33,303 nucleotides of DNA from Lipingzhangella_A rawalii. GTDB lineage: Bacteria > Actinomycetota > Actinomycetes > Streptosporangiales > Streptosporangiaceae. The DNA lies in assembly GCF_031628175.1 (NCBI RefSeq), contig NZ_JAVLVT010000014.1:1-33303 (forward strand). The letters are read 5' to 3'. Numbering within the stretch: the stretch's first letter is position 1; each line of letters begins with the position of its first letter. This document shows, one piece after another, positions 24,680-33,060 of the stretch. Under the pieces are notes generated by a model that had not been told where the DNA came from, did not search any database, and saw only the letters and a list, made by a program, of their open reading frames with translations. A program made the position numbers and the translations under genes.

Positions 24680-25000
24680 CCGGTCTCCTGGCCTCCCTCG
24701 TCCGGGGTGCTTGCGGTCATCGGGTCGCCGCGGCGGCCCGGCCGTACGGCACCGCACCATTCTCTCAAGTCCCGCAAGGCTCAGCGGCACTCCCACGCAC
24801 CACCCTCCGCAGCACGACGCGCACGTGCAGCCACCGGTCAGGACCATGGAACCGAGCGCGCCGCAGCCCACGTCACAGTCGACGCAAGGATTACGTGATC
24901 CGGGAAGTGCGGAGCCGTGCACGATGTTGCCATCGATCGACGTGCCACGCGGCACGTGAACCCCGGTGGGGGCAGGCATCGACAGGAGGGACACGGCGCC
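24680..25000. other. Divergent intergenic region, uvrD2 / mrx1
   Basis: These 321 bp hold both promoters. The clearest structure is the inverted repeat ACGTGCC-ACGC-GGCACGT (24940-24957), 43 nt before the mrx1 ATG. I see no convincing -35/-10 pair. Confidence 0.4.
24940..24957. promoter_or_regulatory. Palindrome upstream of mrx1
   Basis: Perfect 7-bp arms ACGTGCC and GGCACGT with a 4-nt spacer. This could be an operator or an RNA hairpin in the mrx1 leader. Confidence 0.35.
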
Positions 25001-25243
25001 ATGAACGGAATCACGATGTACACGACACCGTGGTGTGGCTTCTGCCACCGGCTCAAGCGGCAGTTGCGTCAGGAGAACATCGAGGTCACCGAGGTTGATA
25101 TCGAACAGGACCCGGAGTCCGCGGACCATGTCATGCGGGTCAACGGCGGGAACCAGACGGTACCGACCCTCGTGTTCGCCGATGGAAGCGCGCTGACCAA
25201 CCCGTCGGTGGCCGAGGTGAAGCAACGGTTGGCTATGCAATAG
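25001..25243 (+). CDS. mrx1: Mycoredoxin
   Basis: This 80-residue glutaredoxin-like protein has the motif WCGFC (residues 11-15), characteristic of actinobacterial mycoredoxin, which reduces mixed disulfides with mycothiol. The thioredoxin-fold landmarks follow: IEVTEVDIEQDPE, the cis-proline TVPTLVFADG and LTNPSVAEVKQRL. ATG 25001 has AGGAGG upstream. An in-frame ATG at 24917 would add 28 unconserved residues. The next gene starts 38 nt after its stop. Linkage to whiB7, uvrD2 and nudC matches the mycobacterial order. Confidence 0.95.
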   Translation: MNGITMYTTPWCGFCHRLKRQLRQENIEVTEVDIEQDPESADHVMRVNGGNQTVPTLVFADGSALTNPSVAEVKQRLAMQ

Positions 25244-25281
25244 CCCACGTGGCCGGGCCAAGCACAGAGATTGGGAAGTGG

Positions 25282-25746
25282 ATGACGGAGACGAGCACGC
25301 TCACCGAGGAGTCAGCCAGCTGTCACGTGGTCCGTCGCACCCCGGACGGATGGCGGGTCGGTGAGGACGACCTGCCCGATCTCCTCAATGCCATGGTGCT
25401 TGCCGATCTGTTGGGGGCGGGGCAAGACAGCCCCGGCTCCCGTCCCGCCCCCAGCCGGGCGGAGGACAACGCCAGCGAGACCGAGCGTCTGCGCGTCACT
25501 GTGGCCCAGCTCGAACACGCACTGTGCTCGCGGGTGGTCGTGGAACAGGCGATCGGAATCCTCGCCGAACGCAAACGCATCGACCCCAGGACGGCGTTCA
25601 ACGAGCTGCGCTGGGCGGCGCGGGCCCGTGGCCGCAAGGTGGCCGACCTGGCCCGTTCGGTGGTATCCAGCACCAACGACCCACTCATTGCTCTTCCACC
25701 CGAACTGGCGCGTCCGGGATCCGTGACCGAGGCTCCCCGGACGTAA
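25282..25746 (+). CDS. ANTAR domain protein (putative RNA-binding antiterminator)
   Basis: The 154-residue product has an ANTAR domain in about residues 70-130: ETERLRVTVAQLEHALCSRVVVEQAIGILAERKRIDPRTAFNELRWAARARGRKVADLARSVV. ANTAR domains bind paired hexaloop RNA hairpins and block terminators. The first ~65 residues (one Cys, SCHVVRRTPDGWRV) are not a recognisable PAS, GAF or receiver domain, so the input signal is unclear. ATG 25282 is preferred because GGGAAG precedes it; GTG 25249 is an alternative. It is probably cotranscribed with mrx1, suggesting redox-linked control. Confidence 0.85.
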   Translation: MTETSTLTEESASCHVVRRTPDGWRVGEDDLPDLLNAMVLADLLGAGQDSPGSRPAPSRAEDNASETERLRVTVAQLEHALCSRVVVEQAIGILAERKRIDPRTAFNELRWAARARGRKVADLARSVVSSTNDPLIALPPELARPGSVTEAPRT

Positions 25747-25794
25747 GCCGATCCGGGATCCCGTGGGCGGACGGCCCGGGCACCGGGGCTCGGG

Positions 25795-26841
25795 TCACTC
25801 GCCCGGCAGGGCACCGCCGTACCAGTGCTCGATGATGCCCCGAGCGATCGAGGAGCGCCCGGGCAGCAGAATCGTGCCCTGCTGCGTCGCCGTGGCCAGC
25901 TCAGCGCGGGTGAACCAGCGCACCCGTTCGATCTCCGTGTGGTCGGTCCGCAGGGTCGTTCCCGCGGCGCGGGCGGTGAATCCGAGCATCAGACTGCGGG
26001 GGAACGGCCAGGGCTGGGAACCGAGATAGTGCGGCTGGGTGACCGCAACCCCCACTTCCTCGGCGACCTCCCGCACCACAGCCTGCTCCAGGGACTCTCC
26101 CGGCTCGACGTATCCGGCGAGGACGGAGTAGCGGTTGTCGGGCCACTGTGGATTGTGTGCCAACAGGCAGCGGTCCACGTCCGGCTGCGGGTCGTGCACC
26201 AGCATGATCACGGCGGGATCGAGTCGGGGAAAGTGCTCACTCCCGTCGACCGTGCACTGCCGGACGTGCCCGGCGGACCGTACTCTGGTTGCGGCCCCAC
26301 ACCGTGGGCAGAACTGGTGGGTGGCATGCCAGTTCCCCAGGGCGACGGCATGGGTGAGGAGACCGGAGTCCCGGGCACCGAGCAGCGGACCCACGGCGCG
26401 CAGGGAGGCCGGCCGGGTTCCCTCCCGGCGCGCTGCGGGATTCACCCACGGGCCATCCTGGTGCGGATCCGCGCCATCGGCGGCATCGGCAGTATTGCCA
26501 GTATCGGCGGGATCCCCGGGGTGGACCCGGACCGCGATGTAGGCGCGCTCCTCGGCGTCCTGCCCCAGGAAGTACCACTCTCCCGCCGGGGCCTCCTGCG
26601 GGGGCAGGAACACGAGCTCGGGACCCGCGGGGCCGTCCCATACGCGGACCACGGACTGCCGGGTCTGGAGCGCCTGCCAACCGTGGGTGCCCGGATCTCC
26701 GGCTTCCAGGACCAACACCCGGGTGCGCGGATCTGACCAGGCAGCCTTGAGCCACACCTCATCCGTGCGACGGTGCGCGGCGGGATCAACCGTCCCTCGG
26801 GACAGCGGCGGGGTGGACGACAACGATGGTGGGGATTCCAC
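25795..26841 (-). CDS. nudC: NADH pyrophosphatase NudC
   Basis: NudC hydrolyses NAD(H) to NMN(H) and AMP and can remove NAD caps from RNA. The 348-residue protein has the Nudix box GYVEPGESLEQAVVREVAEEVGV and the NudC signature SQPWPFPRSLMLGF. A zinc-ribbon-like CPRCG precedes it, but the second half reads QCTVDGSEHFPR, so the fourth cysteine is replaced. An acidic low-complexity insert (ADTGNTADAADGADPHQD) lies in the N-terminal domain. GTG 26841 follows AGGAG at 5 nt; ATG 26877 is an alternative with a less typical N-terminus. It is convergent with the ANTAR gene. Confidence 0.93.
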   Translation of the reverse strand: MESPPSLSSTPPLSRGTVDPAAHRRTDEVWLKAAWSDPRTRVLVLEAGDPGTHGWQALQTRQSVVRVWDGPAGPELVFLPPQEAPAGEWYFLGQDAEERAYIAVRVHPGDPADTGNTADAADGADPHQDGPWVNPAARREGTRPASLRAVGPLLGARDSGLLTHAVALGNWHATHQFCPRCGAATRVRSAGHVRQCTVDGSEHFPRLDPAVIMLVHDPQPDVDRCLLAHNPQWPDNRYSVLAGYVEPGESLEQAVVREVAEEVGVAVTQPHYLGSQPWPFPRSLMLGFTARAAGTTLRTDHTEIERVRWFTRAELATATQQGTILLPGRSSIARGIIEHWYGGALPGE

Positions 26842-27037
26842 ACGGACTCCTGGGACTCTCCTGCGGCATGCGAACATTACCGGGGTTACGCATCCGAGGA
26901 TAGTGCTGGCCAGGAGCAGCCGCCGCTACCGGTGGCTGTGCTTCCCGCTCCGCGCCCCCGCCCCGCGATGCGCGGCGGCGGAGTGGACGGCCCCTCGACC
27001 CCGGGCGGTGGTCCGGCCGCGGCGGCACGCAGCCCCC

Positions 27038-27053
27038 GCGGCCGAACGGCCGC
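27038..27053 (-). terminator. Possible gdh terminator
   Basis: GCGGCC-GAAC-GGCCGC forms a 6-bp hairpin flanked by C/G runs, 34 nt beyond the gdh stop codon. It is a weak candidate. Confidence 0.35.
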
Positions 27054-27086
27054 CCCCATCGTCGGAACGGCCCGGGTGCGGACTCC

Positions 27087-30000
27087 TCAGGCCACCAGGG
27101 ACCGCACCGACCGTAGCGCTACGGACAGGGTCGCGAGGTCGTAGCGTTGGGCCTCTTCCAACTCCTGCATGGTCTGGGTTGACCGGGTGAACGCGGCGGC
27201 GTTGCGCTGCTGCCACTCGTGCAGCAGGTCCTGGGGCGAGGCTCCCGGATCCCTAGACCGCAGAACGTCCCGGGTGAGTGCCGCGTGGACCTCGTACAGC
27301 TCGTCGCGCACCGCGGAGCGGGCCATGGTGTTCCACCGGTCGTCGCGGGGCAGGTCGATGATGTGCCCCCGCAGCCGGCTGATGCCGAGCTGGTCGGCGA
27401 TGTAGAAGTAGACGTCGGCAACCTCCCGCAGTGGTCGCCCCGTCTCCTGACCCACCTGGACCAGGTCGAAGGTGGAGAAGGCCGGGACCATACTGCTGAT
27501 CCACTGCACCAGCGAGGTTGGCACCGACTCGGGCGCCGGGGCGGTGAAACTGTCCGCCCGGTTCTCGTAGGCGGCGGCGTCCACCCCTCGAAGCAGCCCG
27601 GGCAGCATGGGGATGATCTCCGCGACCCGGGGCCGGAAATGCTCGATCTCGTCGCCCAGCTTGAACGAGGAGCCACGGCGCCGCAGCAGCCACCGGCTCG
27701 CCCGTTCCGCCAGCTTGCGTGCCTCCAGAAGCATCCGGAGCTGGAGGTGCAGGGGCACCTTGTGGTCGAGGGCCTCCACCTCCCGCCAGAGTTCCCGCAG
27801 CCCGAACACCTCGCGGACGACGAGATAGGCGCGTGTGATGTCGGTGGCTGACGCTCCGGTCTCCTCGTTGATCCGGAACACGAAGGTGCTTCCCATACTG
27901 TTCACGAGATCGTTGACCACCGAGGTGGTGATGATGCCCCGCCACAGCGGGTGGTCGTCCATGACGTGCCCGAACTGTTCGCGCAGCGGCGTGGGAAAGT
28001 ACTCGACCAGGGTGTCCCGCAGGTAGGGGTCGCCCGGTAGGTCGGACTCGGAGATCTCCTCCTCGAGAGCGATCTTGGTGTAGGACAGCAGGGTGGCGAA
28101 TTCGGGGGCGGTGAGCCCCTGTCCAGCACTGCGGCGAGCGGCCAGCGCCCGCTTGTCCGGCAGACATTCCAGGGTGCGGTCGAGCATCCCCTGGCGTTCG
28201 AGGGCCTTGATGTATCGCTCGTGCACGTGCAGCAGACTCGCGGACTGCGTGCCGGACGCTGCGATCACCACGTTCTGGTCATAGTTGTCCCGGAGCACGA
28301 GCTCGGCGACCTCGTCGGTCATGTCCCGGAACAGCTGGTCCCGCTCCGGTTTGGTGAGCGCTCCGGCGTCCACCTCCCGGTCCAGCATGATCTTGATGTT
28401 GACCTCGTGGTCCGAGGTATCCACCCCGGCGGAGTTGTCAATGAAATCGGTATTGACCAGGCCCCCGGCCAGGGCGAACTCGATGCGCCCGGCCTGGGTC
28501 ACCCCGAGGTTTCCACCCTCGCCGATCACGCGGCACCGCAGATCGGCCGCGTCGACACGTAGCGCGTCGTTGCCCTTGTCCCCCACGTCGGCATGCGTCT
28601 CGCTGGAGGCCTTGATGTAGGTTCCGATGCCGCCGTTCCACAGCAGGTCGACGGGGGCGCACAGGATGTAGGAGATCAGTTCGAACGGGGTCAGCGAGGT
28701 GATGTCCTCGGGCATGCCCAGGGCGGTGCGGACCTGCGGGGTGACGGGAATGGACTTGGCGCTTCGTGGATGCACGCCACCGCCGGCGGAGATCAAGCTG
28801 GTGTCGTAGTCGGCCCAGGAGCTGCGGGGCAGCGCGAACAGTCGCGCACGCTCGGTGTAGGAGGTGGCGGCGTCGGGGGTGGGGTCCAGGAAGATGTGGC
28901 GGTGGTCGAAGGCCGCGACCAGCCGGATTCGATCCGACAGCAGCATTCCGTTACCGAACACGTCCCCGGACATGTCCCCGATCCCGACGACGGTGAACTC
29001 TTCGGTCTGGACGTCGATCCCCATGCCGCGGAAGTGGTATTTCACCGACTCCCAGGCGCCCTTGGCGGTGATGCCCATGGCCTTGTGGTCGTAGCCGACC
29101 GAGCCACCGGAGGCGAAGGCGTCCCCCAGCCAGAATCCGCGTTCCGCGGCGATGCGGTTGGCGATGTCCGAGAAGGTCGCGGTTCCCTTGTCCGCGGCAA
29201 CCACAAGGTAGGAATCCGTGTCGTCGTGTCGCACGACGCGGTCGGGGTGCACGATCTGCCCGTCCACCAGGTTGTCGGTGACATCGAGCAGCCCTCGGAT
29301 GAACTGTTCGTAACAGGCCACCACTTCGGTCTGCACCGCGTCCCGATCCCCGGCCGTCGGGAGCCGCTTGCACACGAAGCCTCCCTTGGCTCCACTGGGC
29401 ACGATGATCGCGTTCTTGACGACCTGGGCCTTGACCAGCCCGAGAATCTCGGTGCGAAAGTCTTCGGGTCGGTCGGACCAGCGCAGTCCGCCCCGGGCGA
29501 TCGCCCCGAACCGGAGGTGCACCCCCTCCATGCGGGGCGAGTACACGAACATCTCGTAGCGCGGGCGGGGCTCGGGAAGGTCGGGTATGGCGCGGGGATC
29601 CAGCTTGAGCACGAGGTAGGGCTTGCCGGTCGCGCTGGGCGAATCAGGATCGTGCTGGTAGTAGTTGGTTCGCAGACTCGCCTCGATGGCCGCCAGGAAG
29701 GCGCGCAGAATCCGGTCCTCGTCGAGGCTTGCCACCTGGTCGAGTTCGCCGTGGATCTCCTCGGTGATGCCGTCGCACACGTCCGAACGGCCCACCTCGT
29801 GTCGCGGGTCGAAGCGGGCTTCGAACAGGGTCACGAGGAGCCGCGCGATCCGCGCGTTGCGGCGCAGCACGTCGGCGTAGTAGCTCGGGCTGAAAGTGCT
29901 GCCGGTCTGGCGTAGGTACTTCGCATAGGCACGGAGCACCGTCACCTGTCGCCAGCTCAAATCGGCACTGACCACCAGATTGTTGAACTCGTCGGACTCG

Positions 30001-32048
30001 CCGTACCCGTGCCACAACGCGTGGAACGCGTCCTCGAACTGGCTCCGGTTGGGGGGGCCATCCGTGACGGGGAGTTTGCCCAGGCCGAAGTCGTAGATCC
30101 ACAGCCTCCCCCCAGACTGCTTGATGCCGTAGGGACGCTCGTCGATCACCTCCAAACCCATGTGTTCCAGGAAGGGCAGCACCGTGGACAGCGCCAGCGG
30201 ACTTCCGGTGCGGTACACCTTGAACCGCCACTCGTCGGGACGTGCCCCGCTGGGCTGGTAGAGGCGCCCCGCCAGGGCGTCCTCACCCAGCTCGTCGATC
30301 CGGGCGAGATCGGTGATGGCGGTGTCCACGGACACGTCCGCCTTGTAGCCGTCAGGGAGGGCCTGTCCGTAGGCGCGGAACAGGATCGCCCCCCGGTCCG
30401 GCCCGTAGGCCTCGGCGAGCTTGCGCTGGAGTTCGAGGTCCCAGGAGCGTGCGGCGGCAACCACGGCCGCCTCCAGCTCGACCGGATCCGTCTCCGGGAG
30501 GGCGGTGGTGCCGTTACCGGCCTCCCCGCGCACCACCACATACAGGCGCGCCAGCGACGACTCGGTCACCGAAACCCGGTACTCGGCACTCGCGCCGCCC
30601 AGCTTGCGTTTCAGCGTGTCACGTACGGCCTCGCGCACCTGGGTGTTGAACTGGTCCCGCGGCATGTACACCAGGCAGGACACGTAACGACCGTCGATCT
30701 CCCGGCGCAGGAACAGCTTCGTGCCCGGGCTCTCCCGGGTTCCCAGCACGCCGCGCGCCACATCCAGCAGCCACTGCTCGGAGGCCTGGAACAGTTCTTC
30801 CCGAGGCAGATCCTCCAGTACCTCCACCAGGTATCGACCGTCGTAGCTGTCGGCCCTGACCCCGGACATTTCCAGGACCCGATCCAGCTTGCGCCGCAGA
30901 ATCGGAATGTGCGCGATGCTGGTGGTTCCGGCCGCGAACAGCCCCAGGAACCGGCGTTCCCCGATGACCGCCCCGGAGTCATCGAACCGTTTGACCCCGA
31001 TGTAGTCGAGGTAGCGATCCTCCTGCACCGTGGAGGGCGAGTTCGCCTTGGACAGCACCAGCAGGTGGGCGTCCCGGGCACGGGTCCGGGCCTGCGGACT
31101 GAGAGCCTCGAAGCTCTTGGAGTGCGACTTGTGGCCCCGCAACAGCCCCAGACCGGTACCGACAACGGGGGTGAGTCGCAGCTCCGCCGCGGCAGCGTCG
31201 GTGTCGGTGTCGGCGTCGGTGTCGGCGTCGGCGTCGGCGTCGGCGTTCTGCCCCTCGGGGACGCTCACGAGGTCGTACTCGCGGTACCCGAGGAAAATGA
31301 AGTTGCGAGCGGCCATCCAGTCCAGGAACTCCACGCTCTCGCTCACCTCGGTGGAGTCGACCCCGCTGACGCTGAGCCCTCGATCGCCGGACGCCAGCTC
31401 CGTGGCGATTTCCCGAGCCCGCTGCTCCATGCGGTCCTGGTCCTCGTCCACCTGGCGTACGTCCGCAAGAACCCCGGACAGGACACGCTCCACGTCCTTG
31501 AGCACGGTGGGATCCGTCTGACGGTCAACTTCGATGTGGATCCACGACTCATCCAGCGGTTCCATGCCTGTGGCGGTGGAACCGCTGGGTTCCACCGCCC
31601 GCAGCTCGCCCAGCAGATCTCGCTCCACCCGGAGCTGCGGGTGGATAACCAACCGGACCCCCACCCCGTTGCGGCTGAGGGCGTTCTTGACCGAGCGGAC
31701 GAGGAACTCCGCGTCGTCGGTGACGATCTCCACGACGGAGCACCCGTTGTCCCACCCGTCGGTGTCCCGGTCGGGGGTGTACAGCCGGAGGTTCGCTCGT
31801 CCCTGCGGACGGGTCTGGGCCAGACGCAGATGGCCCAGGGCCGGACCGCAGATTTCGGCGTCACCACGTCTGCGCAGCTGATCCACGGGCACGTTGCGGT
31901 AGTAGCGGCACAGGAACCACTCGGCCCAGGCGTCGTCCTTGCCCTCGGGAACCTGGGGCGCGTCGGCGGCTTGCGGCTGCTCCCGGCGCCACCGCGCGAG
32001 CGCCTCCCGAACCAACTGGTCGTTCTCGCTGGATGACTGGCCGTGCAT
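27087..32048 (-). CDS. gdh: NAD-dependent glutamate dehydrogenase, ~180-kDa type
   Basis: The product oxidatively deaminates glutamate to 2-oxoglutarate. At 1653 residues it matches the giant actinobacterial NAD-GDH class. A long N-terminal regulatory region precedes the catalytic core, which shows RFGAIARGGLRWSDRPEDFRTE, then VKAQVVKNAIIVPSGAKGGF with the substrate-binding lysines, and GIGDMSGDVFGNGMLLS for the dinucleotide domain. A C-terminal helical domain follows. A run of Asp-Ala/Asp-Thr dipeptides, encoded by hexanucleotide repeats, lies around residue 270-284. ATG 32048 has AAGGAG 11 nt upstream; the longer frame upstream is unsupported. The gene appears monocistronic. Confidence 0.96.
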   Translation of the reverse strand: MHGQSSSENDQLVREALARWRREQPQAADAPQVPEGKDDAWAEWFLCRYYRNVPVDQLRRRGDAEICGPALGHLRLAQTRPQGRANLRLYTPDRDTDGWDNGCSVVEIVTDDAEFLVRSVKNALSRNGVGVRLVIHPQLRVERDLLGELRAVEPSGSTATGMEPLDESWIHIEVDRQTDPTVLKDVERVLSGVLADVRQVDEDQDRMEQRAREIATELASGDRGLSVSGVDSTEVSESVEFLDWMAARNFIFLGYREYDLVSVPEGQNADADADADTDADTDTDAAAAELRLTPVVGTGLGLLRGHKSHSKSFEALSPQARTRARDAHLLVLSKANSPSTVQEDRYLDYIGVKRFDDSGAVIGERRFLGLFAAGTTSIAHIPILRRKLDRVLEMSGVRADSYDGRYLVEVLEDLPREELFQASEQWLLDVARGVLGTRESPGTKLFLRREIDGRYVSCLVYMPRDQFNTQVREAVRDTLKRKLGGASAEYRVSVTESSLARLYVVVRGEAGNGTTALPETDPVELEAAVVAAARSWDLELQRKLAEAYGPDRGAILFRAYGQALPDGYKADVSVDTAITDLARIDELGEDALAGRLYQPSGARPDEWRFKVYRTGSPLALSTVLPFLEHMGLEVIDERPYGIKQSGGRLWIYDFGLGKLPVTDGPPNRSQFEDAFHALWHGYGESDEFNNLVVSADLSWRQVTVLRAYAKYLRQTGSTFSPSYYADVLRRNARIARLLVTLFEARFDPRHEVGRSDVCDGITEEIHGELDQVASLDEDRILRAFLAAIEASLRTNYYQHDPDSPSATGKPYLVLKLDPRAIPDLPEPRPRYEMFVYSPRMEGVHLRFGAIARGGLRWSDRPEDFRTEILGLVKAQVVKNAIIVPSGAKGGFVCKRLPTAGDRDAVQTEVVACYEQFIRGLLDVTDNLVDGQIVHPDRVVRHDDTDSYLVVAADKGTATFSDIANRIAAERGFWLGDAFASGGSVGYDHKAMGITAKGAWESVKYHFRGMGIDVQTEEFTVVGIGDMSGDVFGNGMLLSDRIRLVAAFDHRHIFLDPTPDAATSYTERARLFALPRSSWADYDTSLISAGGGVHPRSAKSIPVTPQVRTALGMPEDITSLTPFELISYILCAPVDLLWNGGIGTYIKASSETHADVGDKGNDALRVDAADLRCRVIGEGGNLGVTQAGRIEFALAGGLVNTDFIDNSAGVDTSDHEVNIKIMLDREVDAGALTKPERDQLFRDMTDEVAELVLRDNYDQNVVIAASGTQSASLLHVHERYIKALERQGMLDRTLECLPDKRALAARRSAGQGLTAPEFATLLSYTKIALEEEISESDLPGDPYLRDTLVEYFPTPLREQFGHVMDDHPLWRGIITTSVVNDLVNSMGSTFVFRINEETGASATDITRAYLVVREVFGLRELWREVEALDHKVPLHLQLRMLLEARKLAERASRWLLRRRGSSFKLGDEIEHFRPRVAEIIPMLPGLLRGVDAAAYENRADSFTAPAPESVPTSLVQWISSMVPAFSTFDLVQVGQETGRPLREVADVYFYIADQLGISRLRGHIIDLPRDDRWNTMARSAVRDELYEVHAALTRDVLRSRDPGASPQDLLHEWQQRNAAAFTRSTQTMQELEEAQRYDLATLSVALRSVRSLVA
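31197..31244. repeat. Hexanucleotide microsatellite within gdh
   Basis: Eight consecutive GTCGGT/GTCGGC units on the plus strand encode alternating Asp-Ala/Asp-Thr on the gdh strand. Changes in unit number would keep the frame. Confidence 0.9.
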
Positions 32049-32280
32049 GTGCGATCTCACTCCTTTGTGAGGGCAGGCGAGTTTCGTCGGGCCCCGCAGG
32101 GGGGTGATCGCGTGCGGGACTCCCTTGTCCCACACCGAACGCACGTCCAGCGTACTGCGCAGCGTTCCCGATGGTCTCGGTTGAATCGCCAAATTCCGGG
32201 ACGCTGTCGGTCACGTCGCACAACGGTGGCGGCACCAGTCGCGGGGAGAGGACCGCAGGAGTTCGGGGACGCGCGGGGAG
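32049..32280 (-). other. gdh upstream region
   Basis: This is the 232-bp gap between the gdh ATG and the HAD-gene stop. TACGCT (minus strand, near 32155) fits a -10 but no good -35 precedes it. No other structure is evident. Confidence 0.3.
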
Positions 32281-32994
32281 CTACTCCCGGTTCCCCCCGA
32301 TGCGCTGCACTATCGAGGTGAAGGCAGCGGTGTCGGCGATGTCGTCGAGGATGTGCTCCGCACCCGCATTCTGGAGTTGACCGCGGGTCGCCGAGCCGCT
32401 GACCACCGCCACGGGCACGGCACGGCCGATCCGTGCAGCTTCCACCCCGCGGGTGGAGTTGGTGACATGAATCGTGGTCTCCTCGGGAAAGACGTTCTGA
32501 CGTTCCCGCTCGGCCCGCATCCGGGTGAGCTGTAACAAGCTGGCGATGGTGTAGGTGTCGGATCCGAACCCACCGATCTCCAGATCGAGGTAGTTGTCCA
32601 TCCCGAACGCGGACAGCTGCGCCAGGGCGTTCGCACGGATGGTGCCGGTGACCACGGTCTGCACCGTCCCGGGCATGCGTGCCACCGCGTCCAGCGCGGC
32701 CCGGGCCCCGGGCATCTCGTGGCCCTTGGTCGTCAGCTCGTGCCGGTGGTTGGCGAAGGCTTCCTCCAGCGCCTCGACGAAGAACGGCAGCTGGTCGTCC
32801 TCAGGATCGACCGGCAGATTGTTCCGAGCGAGGAACTCGTAGAACAGTTCGGAGTCACTCAGCCCCTGGGTCGCCGTCAGGTAGACGAGGGGCTGTCCGG
32901 TGACCTGTTCGAAGGCCTCGGCGTAGGCCCGTCGGGTCACCTGGGCAACGTCGACAAGGGTCCTGTCTATGCTCCACAAGATCAACTGGCTAAT
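32281..32994 (-). CDS. HAD-fold protein lacking catalytic aspartates (putative pseudoenzyme)
   Basis: The sequence aligns with phosphatase-type HAD hydrolases, but motif I reads LILWSIDRTL where LxxWDIDxTL is expected, so the nucleophile aspartate is serine. The motif IV region reads VTNSTRGVEAARIG where VGDTxxDVxAA is usual, so its acidic residues are also lost. Motif II (VVTGTIRANA) and the cap region (LSDSELFYEFLARNNL) remain, and the frame is intact. I start at ATT 32994 (237 residues) because GGGAGG lies 6 nt upstream and the protein then begins at the usual point. A TTG at 33060 (259 residues, no Shine-Dalgarno) is the alternative. Codons near the start (TTG, ATA, AGG) are rare in this GC-rich DNA. 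The function is unknown. Confidence 0.8.
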   Translation of the reverse strand: MSQLILWSIDRTLVDVAQVTRRAYAEAFEQVTGQPLVYLTATQGLSDSELFYEFLARNNLPVDPEDDQLPFFVEALEEAFANHRHELTTKGHEMPGARAALDAVARMPGTVQTVVTGTIRANALAQLSAFGMDNYLDLEIGGFGSDTYTIASLLQLTRMRAERERQNVFPEETTIHVTNSTRGVEAARIGRAVPVAVVSGSATRGQLQNAGAEHILDDIADTAAFTSIVQRIGGNRE

Positions 32995-33060
32995 CGGGAA
33001 CCTCCCGGACGCGATGGGATGGGCACCAGGTGCCCCTACATAGTGCCGTACGCCAGACAA

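Noticed and set aside
24680..24905. Cys-rich peptide frame upstream of uvrD2 (VDCDVGC...CTCASCC), RiPP-like
   Set aside because: It is in frame with uvrD2 with no stop between, so it cannot be a separate precursor, and uvrD2 has its own well-placed Shine-Dalgarno at 24679. Most likely promoter DNA.
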